Source: Astragalus membranaceus
Lineage: Eukaryota > Streptophyta > Magnoliopsida > Fabales > Fabaceae
NCBI GenBank assembly: GCA_039519185.1
Contig: CM076847.1
Span: forward strand, 50,599,708 to 50,663,707
Reading direction: 5' to 3'
DNA: 64,000 nucleotides
Shown: one piece after another, positions 50,053 through 62,721 of the stretch
Position numbering within the stretch: the first letter of the stretch is position 1
How the letters are laid out: each line of letters starts with the position of its first letter
Position numbers and translations under genes: made by a program
The notes under the pieces: model-generated
The model's input: the letters and a program-made list of their open reading frames with translations, nothing else
Database searches by the model: none
What the model was told of the DNA's origin: nothing

Positions 50053-51797
50053 CATGACTTTACAAATGATGTGATGCCTACGCTATGTGATAATGATTTT
50101 GAATGATTATGTATGAATGTCGGTGCATATTGAGATGCTCATGTTATATGACTAAAAATTACTCTTTTCGTGCGAGGAAATAAAATGCATGACACTCGCA
50201 GTGAGTTTTTTTTTATGCATGGAAAAGAAAGAGTACATGATGCTTGACATGATTTTTGAAAATTTTTGTTGTTTTCGGAACGGGAAGACAGATGCATGAG
50301 TATTGGTGAACCAGCTCGCCCTTGATTGAATGAATGAATGTGCGTGAGATGTGAATGTGTGGTTTTATTCATCTCGTCGGGGAATCCAAAACTTTTTATT
50401 AAAGTATGATTCTGGTGGTCTGACTTTCAAATGGTTTTTTATTTTACTTTCATCCACCTTTTTTTTCAAAAAGTTTTGTAATTCCCCGGCGGCCATTGAA
50501 CATATGTAATTCCCCGGATTCTGATAGTCTCTCCTCTTATCCTCTTTGCTTTCATCCACCTTACTTTCGGTGTTATGTTGCGATTTCCGGGAAACAAACT
50601 TTAATGCATGAAGAATGCAAATGATGAAAGTTTTTTTTCAAAATTTTGTCAGGTGCAAATGCAATGGTGCAAAATGATGTGAATGCGAAATGATGTGTTA
50701 TTTACATGGAAAAAGGGTAAGAAAATGAGGTTATTGGTGGTATTTTGAACATTTTCAGAGATACACGCTACATGCCACCTCATGTAGGTGTTTATGAGGG
50801 GAGAAGAAAATTACTTTCTACAATTTTGAAATAGAGTTTGAGAAAAAGGAGTGCCTAAGCTAATGCAACAAACAAAGACGTGCCCCCGTGTCCTACAAAG
50901 GGTGGGAATCCTAGGGTCTAGAGTCGACGAAAAGGGTAATCCTCCCATGTAGGTTCTAATCACTTCCTCACAATGGCAACCAAGAGCTAAAGTCTCTCTC
51001 CTGATGACACCCACAATCGTAGAAAGCTACCGAGTGTGAGGCATCAAGACAAAGCGCACTCTTGGGCGAAACTTTCATGAGAGCCATACAGACAAAGGTC
51101 TACGAATGGCAGTCACTAATCATTCCCACTCTCCTAGGTTTTTGTTCAGACCTTGGGTTTTAGGCCCCACTCAATGCTCACAAGTATAGGGTGTGAAGTG
51201 TGTGTTGAGGGCACAACACCTAGAAATAACTACCCTTCCCCACCTGCAAGAAAAACAATGAACAGTCCAGACAAAAAGGTCGTCTACCCTAGGGTTCAAC
51301 ATGCATACATCATTTCAATATACAAACCATCCTAAGAAGTCAACAATAATTACCCGCATTGCTTACCTCAAAGAAAAGGAGCCGAGAAGAGGGGACATAA
51401 TAGAATTGGGGAATATGCATGAACTTACCTCAAAGAAAGGGAGCAAAGAAGAGGGAGCATGATAAGATTGGGGGAATGCATGAAAGAAAGAAGCATATAA
51501 GCAAAGAGGATAAGAGGAGAGACTATCTACCACTTTAAGCAAGAAGCGAACATAGAAGAAGAAGGGATAAATACACATGAATGCAGCATGACAATGTGAG
51601 AATGCAATGGAATTGCAAAGATTCAATCAAGTAGACATGAGAGAAAGGAGAAGAAGAACGAATGTTCTAAAATCTACCAAATAAATGGCGTAGAAAATAG
51701 AACAAAAGTAGGAAGAAGGGAGGTAAGACAAAGCATGTTAAATCAGCAAAGCAAATCACACATTCAATCAATCAGCTTGACCCACTTAAGAAAAAGT
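50053..51797 (-). mobile_element. Interior of the reverse Ogre-like element, copy 2 (truncated)
   Basis: Duplicate of 16917-18658. It begins abruptly at the duplication junction, so the rest of the element is missing on this side. Noncoding. Confidence 0.8.
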
Positions 51798-51816
51798 GTC
51801 CCCAGCAGAGTCGCCA
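51798..51816 (-). other. PBS of reverse element, copy 2
   Basis: Identical to 18659-18677 (minus strand TGGCGACTCTGCTGGGGAC). Confidence 0.85.
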
Positions 51817-51818
51817 GC

Positions 51819-54800
51819 TGTCGCACCTCGAAAAATCCTTGGAGGGATTTTTCTTCGCACAACGGGATTTTAGAGTCGCCACCAATATTTTTTAAAGGTA
51901 AAACATCGGAAAAACCTTTTTTGGAAAGCAATGGTCTTTGGAACCATTAGATTCGGGTTCGGGGGTCTAATTACGTATGGGGAAGGTATTAGCACCCCAT
52001 AACGTCCCTTCAAAGAAGGGCTACCTAAATTAAATATGTGATTTGCAAAGTTGATTCGGAAAAATGCTTTGTTTTTACCTCTTTTGTTGATGAATGACTT
52101 AATGAAAAATCTTTAGCTTTCGCGCTTGACGGAGAGTATCCGCTCCTACGTATCTCCCGGTGCGATGGAGAATTCAAAGCAACGTAGTTCTTGTTTTTGA
52201 AAAATGTTTTATTTTGGAAAAGTGTTTGGTTTTTGAAAGGAAAAATGTTTTGGGTTTGTTGTTCTTGACGGAGAGTATCCGCTCCTACGTATCTCCCGGT
52301 GCGATGGAGAATTCAAAGCTACGTAGTTCTGGGTTGTCTAGAAAAAGGTTTTTGTTTTTTATCTTGTTTAATTGTGAAAATTGAGCATTCATGACGATCA
52401 ATTGAGCAAATGCTCCAAGTGACCACCATTAGCACTCCATTGTTAATAATCATGCAAGCAAAGACTTCGCAAGACTACTAACAAAGTTTTTGATTTAGTG
52501 AAAATCTTTAGGAAAATTAGGCATTCATGATAATCAATTGAGCAAAGGCTCCAAGTGATCGCCACTAGTACCTCATTGTTAATAATCATGCAAGCAAAGG
52601 CTTCACAAGACTACTAACAAAGTTTTTGATTTAGTGAAAATCTTTAGGAAAATTAGGCATTCATGATGATCAATTGAGCAAAGGCTCCAAGTGATCGCCA
52701 CTAGTACCTCATTGTTATAAATCATGCAAGCAAAGGCTTCGCAAGACTACTAACAAAGTTTGATTTTGAAGAGTTTTCGCAATTGGATTGATTCTTGTTT
52801 AGGGAATGATTTTGATGCTTGAAAATGCTTTTGATTGAAAGTGGACCTAGACTACACACATTATGACACGATACATAGATAGGCAAGGAATGAACCCAAG
52901 TTGAACATTTTGGCAAAAATGCATGAATAGGCAAGAAAATGAACCTAAGTTGCACATCTTATTGAAGATGCTAGGCAATGGGATGAACCTAACTAGGCAT
53001 TTATGACACAATATGTGAATAGGCAAAGGCATTTCAAAGCACAAGTGATATCAAACTTCTAATGAATCACTTGCAAAACCCTAAGGATTTCACATCAACA
53101 TTAGATATAAGCACCCATGTGGTATCCTTTTGATGTCATCAATGTCTAATACATTTCTTCAATCAACCACATGGAAGGAATAAATTAAAAGGGGCATTTG
53201 CCTCATGCAAGATCATAGGCAAGTCTTAAGACTAAATTGACAAGTATAGGCAATTAGGGTGTTGAATCCCTTTAGGTAATCTTTGACACTTGGGATATGC
53301 ACAAGTTCATAGGTGTCAAATCCTCTTACCAAATCGTCAACACAAAACCAAAAATTGTTTCAAAACAATTACTTATTTGCAAGACCAAAAGCATTTCAAA
53401 ATGATTTATAAGTTGTTTTTGGTAATCAAAGCAATTGGTAAGGAAAGGAAACCTAAATTTGCATTCTTGTTCACTAGGAATCACAAAAGAAATTGAATCC
53501 TCTTAGGCAATCCTCAACACTTAAAGTGTGCATCAAAGCACAAGTGAGAGTCCTCTTGCCAATCATCAACATAGGGCATGATTTGCAAGCAAATTCATGA
53601 GAACAACAAGTTTTAAGCAAACAAACATTATAATCAAGGTTCAATTCCAAGTAATTGCAAGATTAGACAACCAACTCATCAAAAATCTCATAAACCCTAA
53701 TTTCTTTGAAACATGCGAAACTAACATACCCTAAATCTCATTTTATTCATGGAAACACAAGATAATGCAAGAGAACAACATAGATTAAACTTTTGGCAAG
53801 GATTCACATGATCAAGCAAAGAAATGCATAACAATCACACAAACCCTAATTTTCCTCTAATATGCGAAATGAGATAAGCTTCAAATCATTATTTTATTCA
53901 TGAAAACAACAAGAAATGAGTGAAATAACAACAACACACAATTTATTCTAAAGGAGAGAAGCATTCCAAGCACCCAAGCCTCCCAAAGTGCTTGTCAAGA
54001 TACTTGAAATACATCTCTCACTCAACAACAACAACTATGCTAACATTATGACATTAAAATGCAATGGGATGCCAAAATGAAGTGATGATTTACATCTTTG
54101 ATGCTAAAATTGGAAGATGATGCTAGGTTTTAAAGTATACCTCAACTCCAAGCTAGAATAAGGAAGGAAATGAGATAAATGAATGCAAAACCCCTTTAAT
54201 CTACTCTTCAATCTTCAACTTTGAACTTGATCCTTGAATTTGAAGGTGAATCTTTGAGAAGAATGCAAGAAGGATGGAAGATTTAGTGTAGGAAAGGTGT
54301 TTTTATGGATGATTGAGTGAAGAAATTGAAAAATATGAGGTGAGGGAGAGAGAGGGAATTCGGCTATGGAGAGGAGGAAGGAGAGGTTTTCGCAAAAAAT
54401 GAACTTCCTCCTTGTATTTTGGGAGAGTAGGCTTATATATGGTCTTGGGTGAAATTAGGGTTAAGGGTAGAATAGGAATGGGATGTTCTATTTTAAGTAA
54501 GTTTGCAATTTCTTATGAAGGAGTGAGTGTGAGAGGATGGTGTCATTTACAAAAAAGGGTATGAATCTACATGAGAGTGTGTGGGAATTAGGGATGTGTA
54601 TGAAATGGGTAGGACTAAGGATACTACAAGAATATTCTTAAGGAATAATTGTACAATAGAAAAGTGTGAAAGAAATTGTGGAGAGAGAGAGAGGGAATTC
54701 GGCCATGGAGACAAAAGTGGGGAGGGAAAATTGCTTCTCCTTTTTGGTCTTTTGTCTTATTGAGGACACTTTGAACTTTTTATTTGAATTTTGAATTTTT

Positions 54801-55328
54801 GGGCATGCAAATGATAGTGCACCTATTGAAAATGTGTCACATATTTTTGGGCACCATAAAAATATCCCTCTAATTATTCATGACAATAAAAGTTGTCATT
54901 TAATAATCGGGGAATATTTAATGGTCCTTTTTCAGCTTTCTTGTGCAATAAAAATGGGAAAAATGCCTTTTAATTATTTTGAACTAGGATTTTCTTCCAA
55001 AAAATTATACGAAAATTATCCTTGATAGAATAAATTGTATTTTCATCCTTGACTTGGTTTAGTTCAAAAATAATTAACTTGCTCTCATTTGAAGGCCCAC
55101 AGATATTGAAACATACACTATTTTATTCCCTAAAATTCTCAAAAATTAATAAAAATGTTTTTTTTACTGGCGCGTGCGCGTAATTCAAATAAAAATGCGA
55201 GATAGGGGACAAATACACATAAATGCCAAAGTCCATTAACCTACACAAATTATGAATTACCCTTATTGTTTTCATTTTTGTTTGAAAAAAAAGGTTTTGA
55301 CTTGGGCGGACAAAATTAGGGTATGACA
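51819..55328 (-). repeat. LTR of reverse Ogre-like element, copy 2
   Basis: Duplicate of 18680-22190, TGTCGCACC to GTATGACA on the plus strand, including the 136-nt tandem repeat (about 52388-52760). Confidence 0.88.
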
Positions 55329-55708
55329 ATGATACTCCCCCTATCATGATGCTCCCCCTGTTTTATTGACTCGATGCAAAGTATGCACGGTGACGAGGCT
55401 ATCACAATTTTATATGCTCATTCTATATGCTTAATGCAACACTATATTTCTCCCCCTTTTTGTCATTATCAAAAGGGTCGACATATGACAAGATTTGCGA
55501 ATCGAAACAGCATTTGTTTCAATCAAATAGAAGAGGAATCAATGATTCCAAGTTCTCTTCGAATCAATGCTTCCAAGTTCCCTGCGAAGTATGGTCTGAC
55601 TATTATCCAAACTCCTATTTTCTTTTCACTATCGTCTTCGGGGCATGCGTATTCTCTGTGAAAAGATATCCGGTTGCTTGGTTCGATATCGAGTTTTTAT
55701 GGAGATTG
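55329..55708. other. Stretch without a recognised feature, copy 2
   Basis: Duplicate of 22191-22570; no gene seen. Confidence 0.5.
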
Positions 55709-55716
55709 GTTTGGAG

Positions 55717-56389
55717 TAGGGGTGTTCGCAGTGCGGTTTGGTTCGGTTTTGAGACAAAAAGTGAACCGAACCGCAAGGTAAAACTACATGCGATTTGGTT
55801 TAGTTCGGTTGGCTTCCCAAAGTAAAACCGAACCAAACCAAACCAAACTAATGTGGTTTGGATTGGTTCGGTTGGTTCGGTTTTTTCCAAGACAAAACAT
55901 AATTTAAAACGAAGTTTGAATTAACTAACATAAAAAATGGCTAACAAAAATATTTAAGAAAAAATCTACTCAAATATATGTAGTATATAAATTGCACACT
56001 TTTAATTCTTTCATGATAGCTAAGACAATGTTTAAACAAATTTGAAATAAATATTTTATTATAATTTTTAAATATAGCATAACAATATGGATTGTTTGAA
56101 AGTGAGTTAAAGAATTAATTGGATTTGGGCTAGTAAGTGAGTGAGAGTTGGGTTTTAGTTGCATTTGGGCTACTAAGTTAGTAAGAAAGATTGTAAGTCA
56201 ATAAGTCTTAGTGTTACTTGCGGTTTGGTTTGGTTTCTGTAATCAAAACCGTGAACCAAACCAAACCGCGCGGTGCAATGAGAAAGAGAACCGAACAGAA
56301 CCAATAAGAAGCGGTTTTTTGCAGTTTTCGGTTTGGTTTAGTTCGGTTTGCGGTTTTCTATTGGTTTGGTTTGATTTTGAACATCCCTA
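55717..56389. mobile_element. hAT-type MITE, 673 bp, copy 2
   Basis: Duplicate of 22579-23251 with the same GTTTGGAG target duplication (55709-55716, 56390-56397). Confidence 0.85.
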
Positions 56390-57363
56390 GTTTGGAGACA
56401 AGGTGGCGATAAAAGTGGGCAATGAGGAGGCAACTTCTTTCAGGCATGATGCTTGGTTGGGGTTACAACCCTTTAGACTGGCGTTCAATAGAGTTTTCTG
56501 ATTTCTATCCGACAGAAGGGGAGTGTTGCAGAGTTTGGCAGTTGGGTAGGGGATTCATGGGTTTGGAGCCTTCCTTGGACGAGTCACTTGAGAGGGACCT
56601 TCTAGAACTTCTATCCCCTATTTCCTTGACTCGGGATGTCATTGGCTAGTTGTGGCAGGGTGATGTGTTTGGAGTATTCACAGTTCAATCAGCTTACGCG
56701 GGGCTTAAGGAGGCTTCTTCTACAATGGTTGGCTTCTCTGAGGATCTGATAGCGGTTTTAGGTTTGCTTTGACGAAACTTTTTCCCGCCCAAAGTTATTG
56801 CCTTCTCGTGATAGCTCCTTTTGGATAGAGTTTTCACTCGTCTGAACCCGATCCGACCGAGGGTGATTTTGGATCCCTCTTTTGCCTCCTTTGGGCTGTG
56901 TGGGGCCCTAGAGGAGTCTGCCCGACATCTGTTTATGAGGTGTTCATTTGCCCATAAGGCGTGGTGTGCGATTTTACAGTGGTTAGGCTGGGAGCTTCTA
57001 ATGCCACTAGATCTTTTCCTCCTTTTCTGCTCATTTGGTAGAGGGGCAAGGGAGAAAAGGAGTTTGATCTTGATTTGGCATACAGTCGTTTGGACTCTTT
57101 GGAGTCGTGTAATGAGTCTTTTCAGGAAAAAAGCTGGATTTTTATTTGGTTATCCATAGAGTCAAATCTCTTTCTTTGAGCTGATTTCTAGCTAGGTTGA
57201 ATGTTCCTCAATGCCTTTACTACGAGTGGCACGTGGCCCCCTTATTATGTATTAGACAGAGATAGTTTTTGCGGCTGTTATTGCTGTGTACATGGGTTAG
57301 GGCACCCCTTGTGTCCTGATTTGGATATACACATATACTGTGTTTTGCTTTTCAAAAAAGAAA
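56390..57363 (+). pseudogene. LINE remnant, copy 2
   Basis: Duplicate of 23252-24225 with the same frame breaks; the zf-RVT stretch is at 56821-57159. Confidence 0.75.
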
Positions 57364-57399
57364 TATTAGTTGCATATGTAATGAGTCGAAATTGATCTG

Positions 57400-57483
57400 T
57401 CATTCGAACAAAACAAACACCGAGAGAATCGAACTGCGTACGTTGCACAAGATGGCGAACAACACTATGACACCGCACCCAGA
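57400..57483 (-). mobile_element. SINE-like fragment, copy 2
   Basis: Duplicate of 24262-24345; B-box-like element at 57425-57435. Followed by a 9-nt insertion (AGACGAAGA) not in copy 1. Confidence 0.35.
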
Positions 57484-58085
57484 CGAAGAACTCACAAAAA
57501 ATCTCAAAACTATGTGAATAGCACTTATTTAGATAATATTAAAGAAAAAACCGATGCCGAGGGTTGATTTCAGGTCAAAAAAAATGACTCATAATCACCC
57601 CCTCTTCTATGGGTGAAGAAGAAAATAAGTTAGAAAGAAAATGAAGTTTCTCTCACTTAAAACAAACTAGTGACAGCTCAAAATTTTGAATCGTTTCAAA
57701 CGAGAAAAAGCTATATATTATGCTGCCATGTGCTAGGTTAGCCACTAAACAAATACTAAAGATAAACTATTATATCATGAGTAAATGTATTGAAAAATGG
57801 GAAATGGGAATCATATCAAACTACAAAAAGCCATATGGTATTATTATATTACCATGTGCTCGGGTTAGTCAGTAAACAAATCCTACTACTAAAGACTATT
57901 TTTCTTTAATACTAAAGACATTTAAAACAGGATCCGATCCGATTTTGATGGGAGGAATCAACAACAAATTAATCAATGGTCTAATTACGGACGTTTAAAT
58001 ATACCTTTAAATAAACAAGGTGCCGTTCTTACACATTTGAAGACCATTGGATCTAATTACGGACGAAAGAGAGATTCAAATATTA
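57484..58085 (+). promoter_or_regulatory. Upstream region of CYP88D copy 2
   Basis: Duplicate of 24346-24939 with very few changes. Both gene copies therefore start with nearly the same promoter. Confidence 0.4.
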
Positions 58086-59934
58086 ATGGAAGTATACTGG
58101 TATTGGGTTTCTGCAGCCACTTTGTTGGCATGCTACATCTTTGTAAACAAAGTTGTAAGGAATTTGAATGGTTGGTATTATAATCTAAAGTTTAGAAACA
58201 ATGAACATCCACTACCTCCTGGTGACATGGGATGGCCTCTTATTGGCAATCTTTTATCCTTCTACAAACATTTCTCATCAGGTCACCCTGACTCTTTCAT
58301 CGACAACTTTGTTCTAAGGTATGTCTTCATTTTTATCTATACCTTTTTATCAAAAAAAATAAATATCGAAAGCAGCCATTTTAGTTATTAAATGTGATTA
58401 TTGTCTTTATAGTTCCTAAATATATGTTTCAGATATGGACGAACCAGTATTTACAAGACTCACTTGTATGGAAGTCCTAGCATCATTGTGTGTGCACCTG
58501 ATATGTGTAAGAGAGTGTTGGCAGATGACGTGAACTATAAGCTTGGTTATCCAAAAGCTGCCTCAGAACTGGCACAAAATAGGCACATGGGTGGTGCAGA
58601 TCATAGGCGTTTTAAACGCCTAGTTACTGCTCCTATTTCTGGTCAAAATGCATTAGCGATGTACCTAGAAAGCATTGAAGACATTATGACCAATACATTA
58701 GAAGAGATGTCCAGTAGGAAACACCCTGTTCGATTCTTGGAAGAGATGAAGAAGATCTCTTTTGAAGTCATCTTTCATATTTTTGTGGGATCTTGCGATA
58801 AAGGAATCATTACAAAGTTTGTAGATCTATTTGACATTGTGTTTGTGGGCATGTTTTCTCTCTCCATTAAGGCACCGGGATTTGCTTTCAACAAAGCAGT
58901 CGAGGTATTATATTATAAAAGACACCGGGCTTTCCTACGTATTTGATTTTTAGGGTTGTGTTTCTTTTTAAATAATAACTATGGTATTATATTTTCTTAT
59001 TGTAGTCGTTGCGATTGCGGCCATTGTGGTCGCTGCGACGCGCATTGCTTCCATTGGGGTGTAAATTAAATTTAAATACGCACAAAACATTATTGTCTAT
59101 GACTTATCTTTAAAGTCATACATCTCCCATTTTATCTCTAAAATCTCATATCTCCAATATTAGCAACTCATTATAACTTTAAAAAATTTCTAGGTCTTTA
59201 AAGGTCTCTTTAAGCTATAGTTTTAAGAAAGAGGAAGATAAAAAATTGTTTCCTGTGACAACTGTAAAGTGCATTGCGGCCTCATGCGGTCTGTTGCGAC
59301 CTGATGCGGCCGAGTGCATCCGTTGCGATCATTGCGGCGTTGTGATGCGAATTTTCCTGTGATTTGTAAACACACACTTCAATTGCGGTCTGATGCCAGT
59401 TCGACACCGCTGCAACAACAATATTTTATAATGCGGCAGCATCACGTGATGTGGTCCGCAATTTGAAACCATGGTAGGGAACTTAGTGACAATCATTTGT
59501 CTTATTTTGTTACTTATAATTTTTATTTGTATTATATTTTTTTATTTAGATTTTCCTTTTCTCTTTCATGATGGATGTGGTACTCAAGTTTTCTACTTCT
59601 AATTGTTATTGTTCTTGTTGTGAATATATGTGTGTGAATTGCTAATTTTACTTTGCATGCATGGTTTTAGGCACGTAAGGAGCTTGCAAAAATAATTCAA
59701 TATTTCATTGACGAAAGGAGATTGATGATAAAAAATGGTCAAACGAGTGAAAAGAAATATCTTCTAGATATTCTCTTGGAACTTGATTATGAGAATGGTA
59801 AAGGAGTGGAGGATGTAGATATTATTAACTTCTTCATAAGTATTCTATTGGCTGGTCATGAATCCACAGCAACGGGGATGATGTGGTCAATTACATATCT
59901 TACTCAGCATCCACATTTTTTGAAGAAAGCCAAG
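58086..59934 (+). CDS. CYP88D: CYP88D-like cytochrome P450, copy 2, exons 1-3
   Basis: Exons 58086-58318, 58433-58904, 59671-59934, with the same borders and phases as copy 1. No stop or frameshift. N-terminal anchor, PLPPGDMGWPLIG hinge, and I-helix AGHEST are all present. The protein appears identical to copy 1 in these exons. Intron 3 is short here (59935-61557), lacking the CACTA element and the 3.9-kb block, so this copy keeps the ancestral gene structure. Confidence 0.9.
58997..59473. mobile_element. Possible element remnant in intron 2, copy 2
   Basis: Duplicate of 25850-26326, so it predates the duplication. Confidence 0.35.
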
Positions 59935-60716
59935 GTAAATTAAGTTGAGTCCTTAAATCAACTGTAGAATTGGTTACTTTATATTTTGTTGAGGGGCAGT
60001 AAGGAGTTTCAATTTTATTACCTAAAGTAAATTAAATTAAATTTATTACCTAAAGCAACCGTAGAATTGGCACAACTTGTGCTTATGAGCGGTTGAATTT
60101 TATTTCAATGAAATCATTCGCTTATTTAAAAGGTTAGGTAAATTTTTTTTTACAGGGTACTTGGGCAAAACATACTATATGTTTAACTTCACTATATTAA
60201 CCTAATCTTGAATGCCTAAGAGTTGATCAAAGCAACCTAATTAGCTAGGATTTTTGGCCTAAGTAAGTTATACATTTTATATATTTAGTAAAATAAAAAA
60301 GGCCTCGTAACTGGAGTTTTGTGTGTTTATAAAATTAGCGTTACTAAACTTTATTATAATAATAAGTAGTCCCTAAAAATTGTAAAATATACAACACGAG
60401 CCCCTAAAATTTTATAAATAGCCACTAAGTTTTGGGAAACTCTTCTCGTCATTCCTTATAAAGGACTACGTATTAAACTTAGGAACTACTAATTTTTTAT
60501 ATATAGTATCTGATTTATAAAATACTAATTTTTATAAAAAGAACAAAACTAATATTAATAGAATATCACCATTTGTATTTAAATGTCTTAGACGATGTCC
60601 TCCACCGCTGGTTTCATTAGCAATTTCTACGACATGGAAACGCCGAGTCTCACGGTTGAACAAGGGTAGGGTGTGTCCGTTGGATAGTGCATGTGTGTGT
60701 AATTTTCCAAGGATTG
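59935..60716 (+). other. Intron 3 of CYP88D copy 2 with two empty insertion sites
   Basis: Single TCA at 59958-59960 marks the unoccupied CACTA target. AAAGCAA|CCTAATTAG at 60235/60236 marks the point where copy 1 holds the 3.9-kb block. No gene. Confidence 0.9.
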
Positions 60717-60724
60717 ATTTGATG

Positions 60725-61494
60725 CAATGTTTTAAAACTCGGACCGGTGACCGACTCGGTGAAGGTACCGGGTCACTGGGTCAAGGGTCGGACCGAGGGG
60801 TCGACAGTTGAACCGCATGACCAAAACCGGGACCGCATGACTCGGACCGGTCTCTATTTCGCGAATTTTCAAGACCTATATAGTATATAATATAAATTTC
60901 ATACCTGTAAAATTAATAACTATGCTTATTTTATATCTACTAAAATTTTTAAATTTATTCATACATAATATTAATCTATTTTAGAACACACAAAGGAGTA
61001 TAATGACCGATGAGAGTACCAAAAATTGTTATGATGCTAATCTAAAATATTTAAAGGATTATAAAAATATTTAAAAAAAAGAGTATATACCAACTAAATG
61101 AAATGATGCGCTTTGTAAGAAAAAGTAAAATTATTGGCTTTGATTTTATATTGAATTGAAAGATAAAGTATTAAATATAGATATTTGCCATATTTGCTCA
61201 AAGGCGTTAGTGGCGTGTTGGTTAAGAGCACGCTGGTGATGAGCAGATGTTGGGTTCGAATCTCAGCATTGTATTTTTGTGGAAAATTCAATACAGATGC
61301 ATGAGTTTCAACAAAACCGGTCCGAGTTTACCAAACCCATCGAGTCACCGAGTTTCAACAAAACCAGCCGAGTCATGGCGGTTCACACAGAGTCCTTGCA
61401 TTTCCGATCCAATGCGTGGATCGATTCGGTGACTCCTCCGGTTCCCGGTTCGCCCGGTCCGACCGGCCGGGCCGAGCCGGGTTTTAAAACACTG
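60725..61494. mobile_element. hAT-type MITE, 770 bp, copy 2
   Basis: Duplicate of 41695-42464, target duplication ATTTGATG at 60717-60724 and 61495-61502. Confidence 0.85.
61203..61271 (+). tRNA. tRNA-like sequence, copy 2
   Basis: Duplicate of 42173-42241; probably a tRNA-derived fragment. Confidence 0.4.
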
Positions 61495-61557
61495 ATTTGA
61501 TGTACCCTTTGTTGATTACCTTTTTGGCATGTACGTTACAATGTTTTTATCATATAG

Positions 61558-62721
61558 GAAGAGCAGGAAGAAATCATGAAAGCAAGACCAACGTCGCAAA
61601 ACCAATTGAGTATTAAGGAAATTAAACAAATGAGTTATCTTTCTAAGGTAAGAATATTAAGAAGGCCTATATTCTTCATGTATTATTACATTGTTACATT
61701 GTTTACATTGAAAATACATTTTAATCCAGTCATGTGAAAAGACATCATTAAAGAAGTGAGAAAACATTGGATTTTGTGATCCCTTGCAGGTTATCAATGA
61801 AATGTTACGTCGGACCAATATTGCCTTTGGAAGCTTTCGAGAGGCAACGTCTGATATGAACATCAATGGTTGCTTATACTCCTTGCTGATATATACAAAA
61901 AATCTATTTCTAGCTATATTAGGGACTAAAAGGGAACAACAAATTTAGTTTATCTTGGGCTCAACATTTTCAGGTTATCTCATACCGAAAGGATGGAAAG
62001 TCCTAGTTTGGCTAAGAGCTATTCATATGGATCCTAACTATCACGCCATTCCAGAAGAGTTCAATCCATCGAGATGGGATGTAAGTTAGATAGATATATG
62101 AGAATTCCTAAAATAAAAATAAATCTTGATTAAAGTGAAGATTTTATTATTTTTCGGTTTGGCAAAAATAATGGTCCAATTTTTTCATAGCGAATTTTGT
62201 CTACTTAAAATTCAAATATTGCCAATTCGATTTCTGAATTTTTTAAATTGTAGATTTTGTCCCCAAAATCATGGGGTTTATTTTGCATCTTTTGTCCTAA
62301 AATTCAAGGACTTTGGAAAAAATTGAAGACCAAAATTGCACAAACTCATGATTTTGGAGATTAAATATCCAACATTTACATTTTAGGGTAACTAAATTTG
62401 CCAAACAAAATGGAAGAACTATTTTTGTCAAATTTAACCTAAAATCTCCATTAAATTTGTTTTATTATTATTATTATATAAAAAGTTTAGCCGGATTTGT
62501 TGTAGCTAAAGTTCTAATGAAAGAATTATCCTTAATACCTGTTCTAATTTTGGACTTTCTATAAGCTTGTTTTTCTTATGAGAATGATTATATGCACAGG
62601 ATTATAATGCCACAGCGGGAACCTTTCTTCCTTTTGGATCAGGAAGTTGGCTATGTCCGGGAAATGATCTAGCCAGATTTGAAATGACAATATTTCTACA
62701 TCATTTCCTCCTCAATTACAA
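61558..62721 (+). CDS. CYP88D: CYP88D-like cytochrome P450, copy 2, exons 4-7
   Basis: Exons 61558-61647, 61790-61868, 61974-62080, 62600-62721, in phase with exons 1-3; together 1367 nt, about 455 aa of an expected 490 or so. ExxR (EMLR) and FNPSRW are present. Exon 7 is complete and gives FGSGSWLCPG: heme-ligand Cys present, but W where P450s have a conserved Arg. Exon 6 differs from copy 1 by HAIPEEF for HANPEDF. The last exon (about 35 aa) must lie beyond 64000. Confidence 0.88.
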
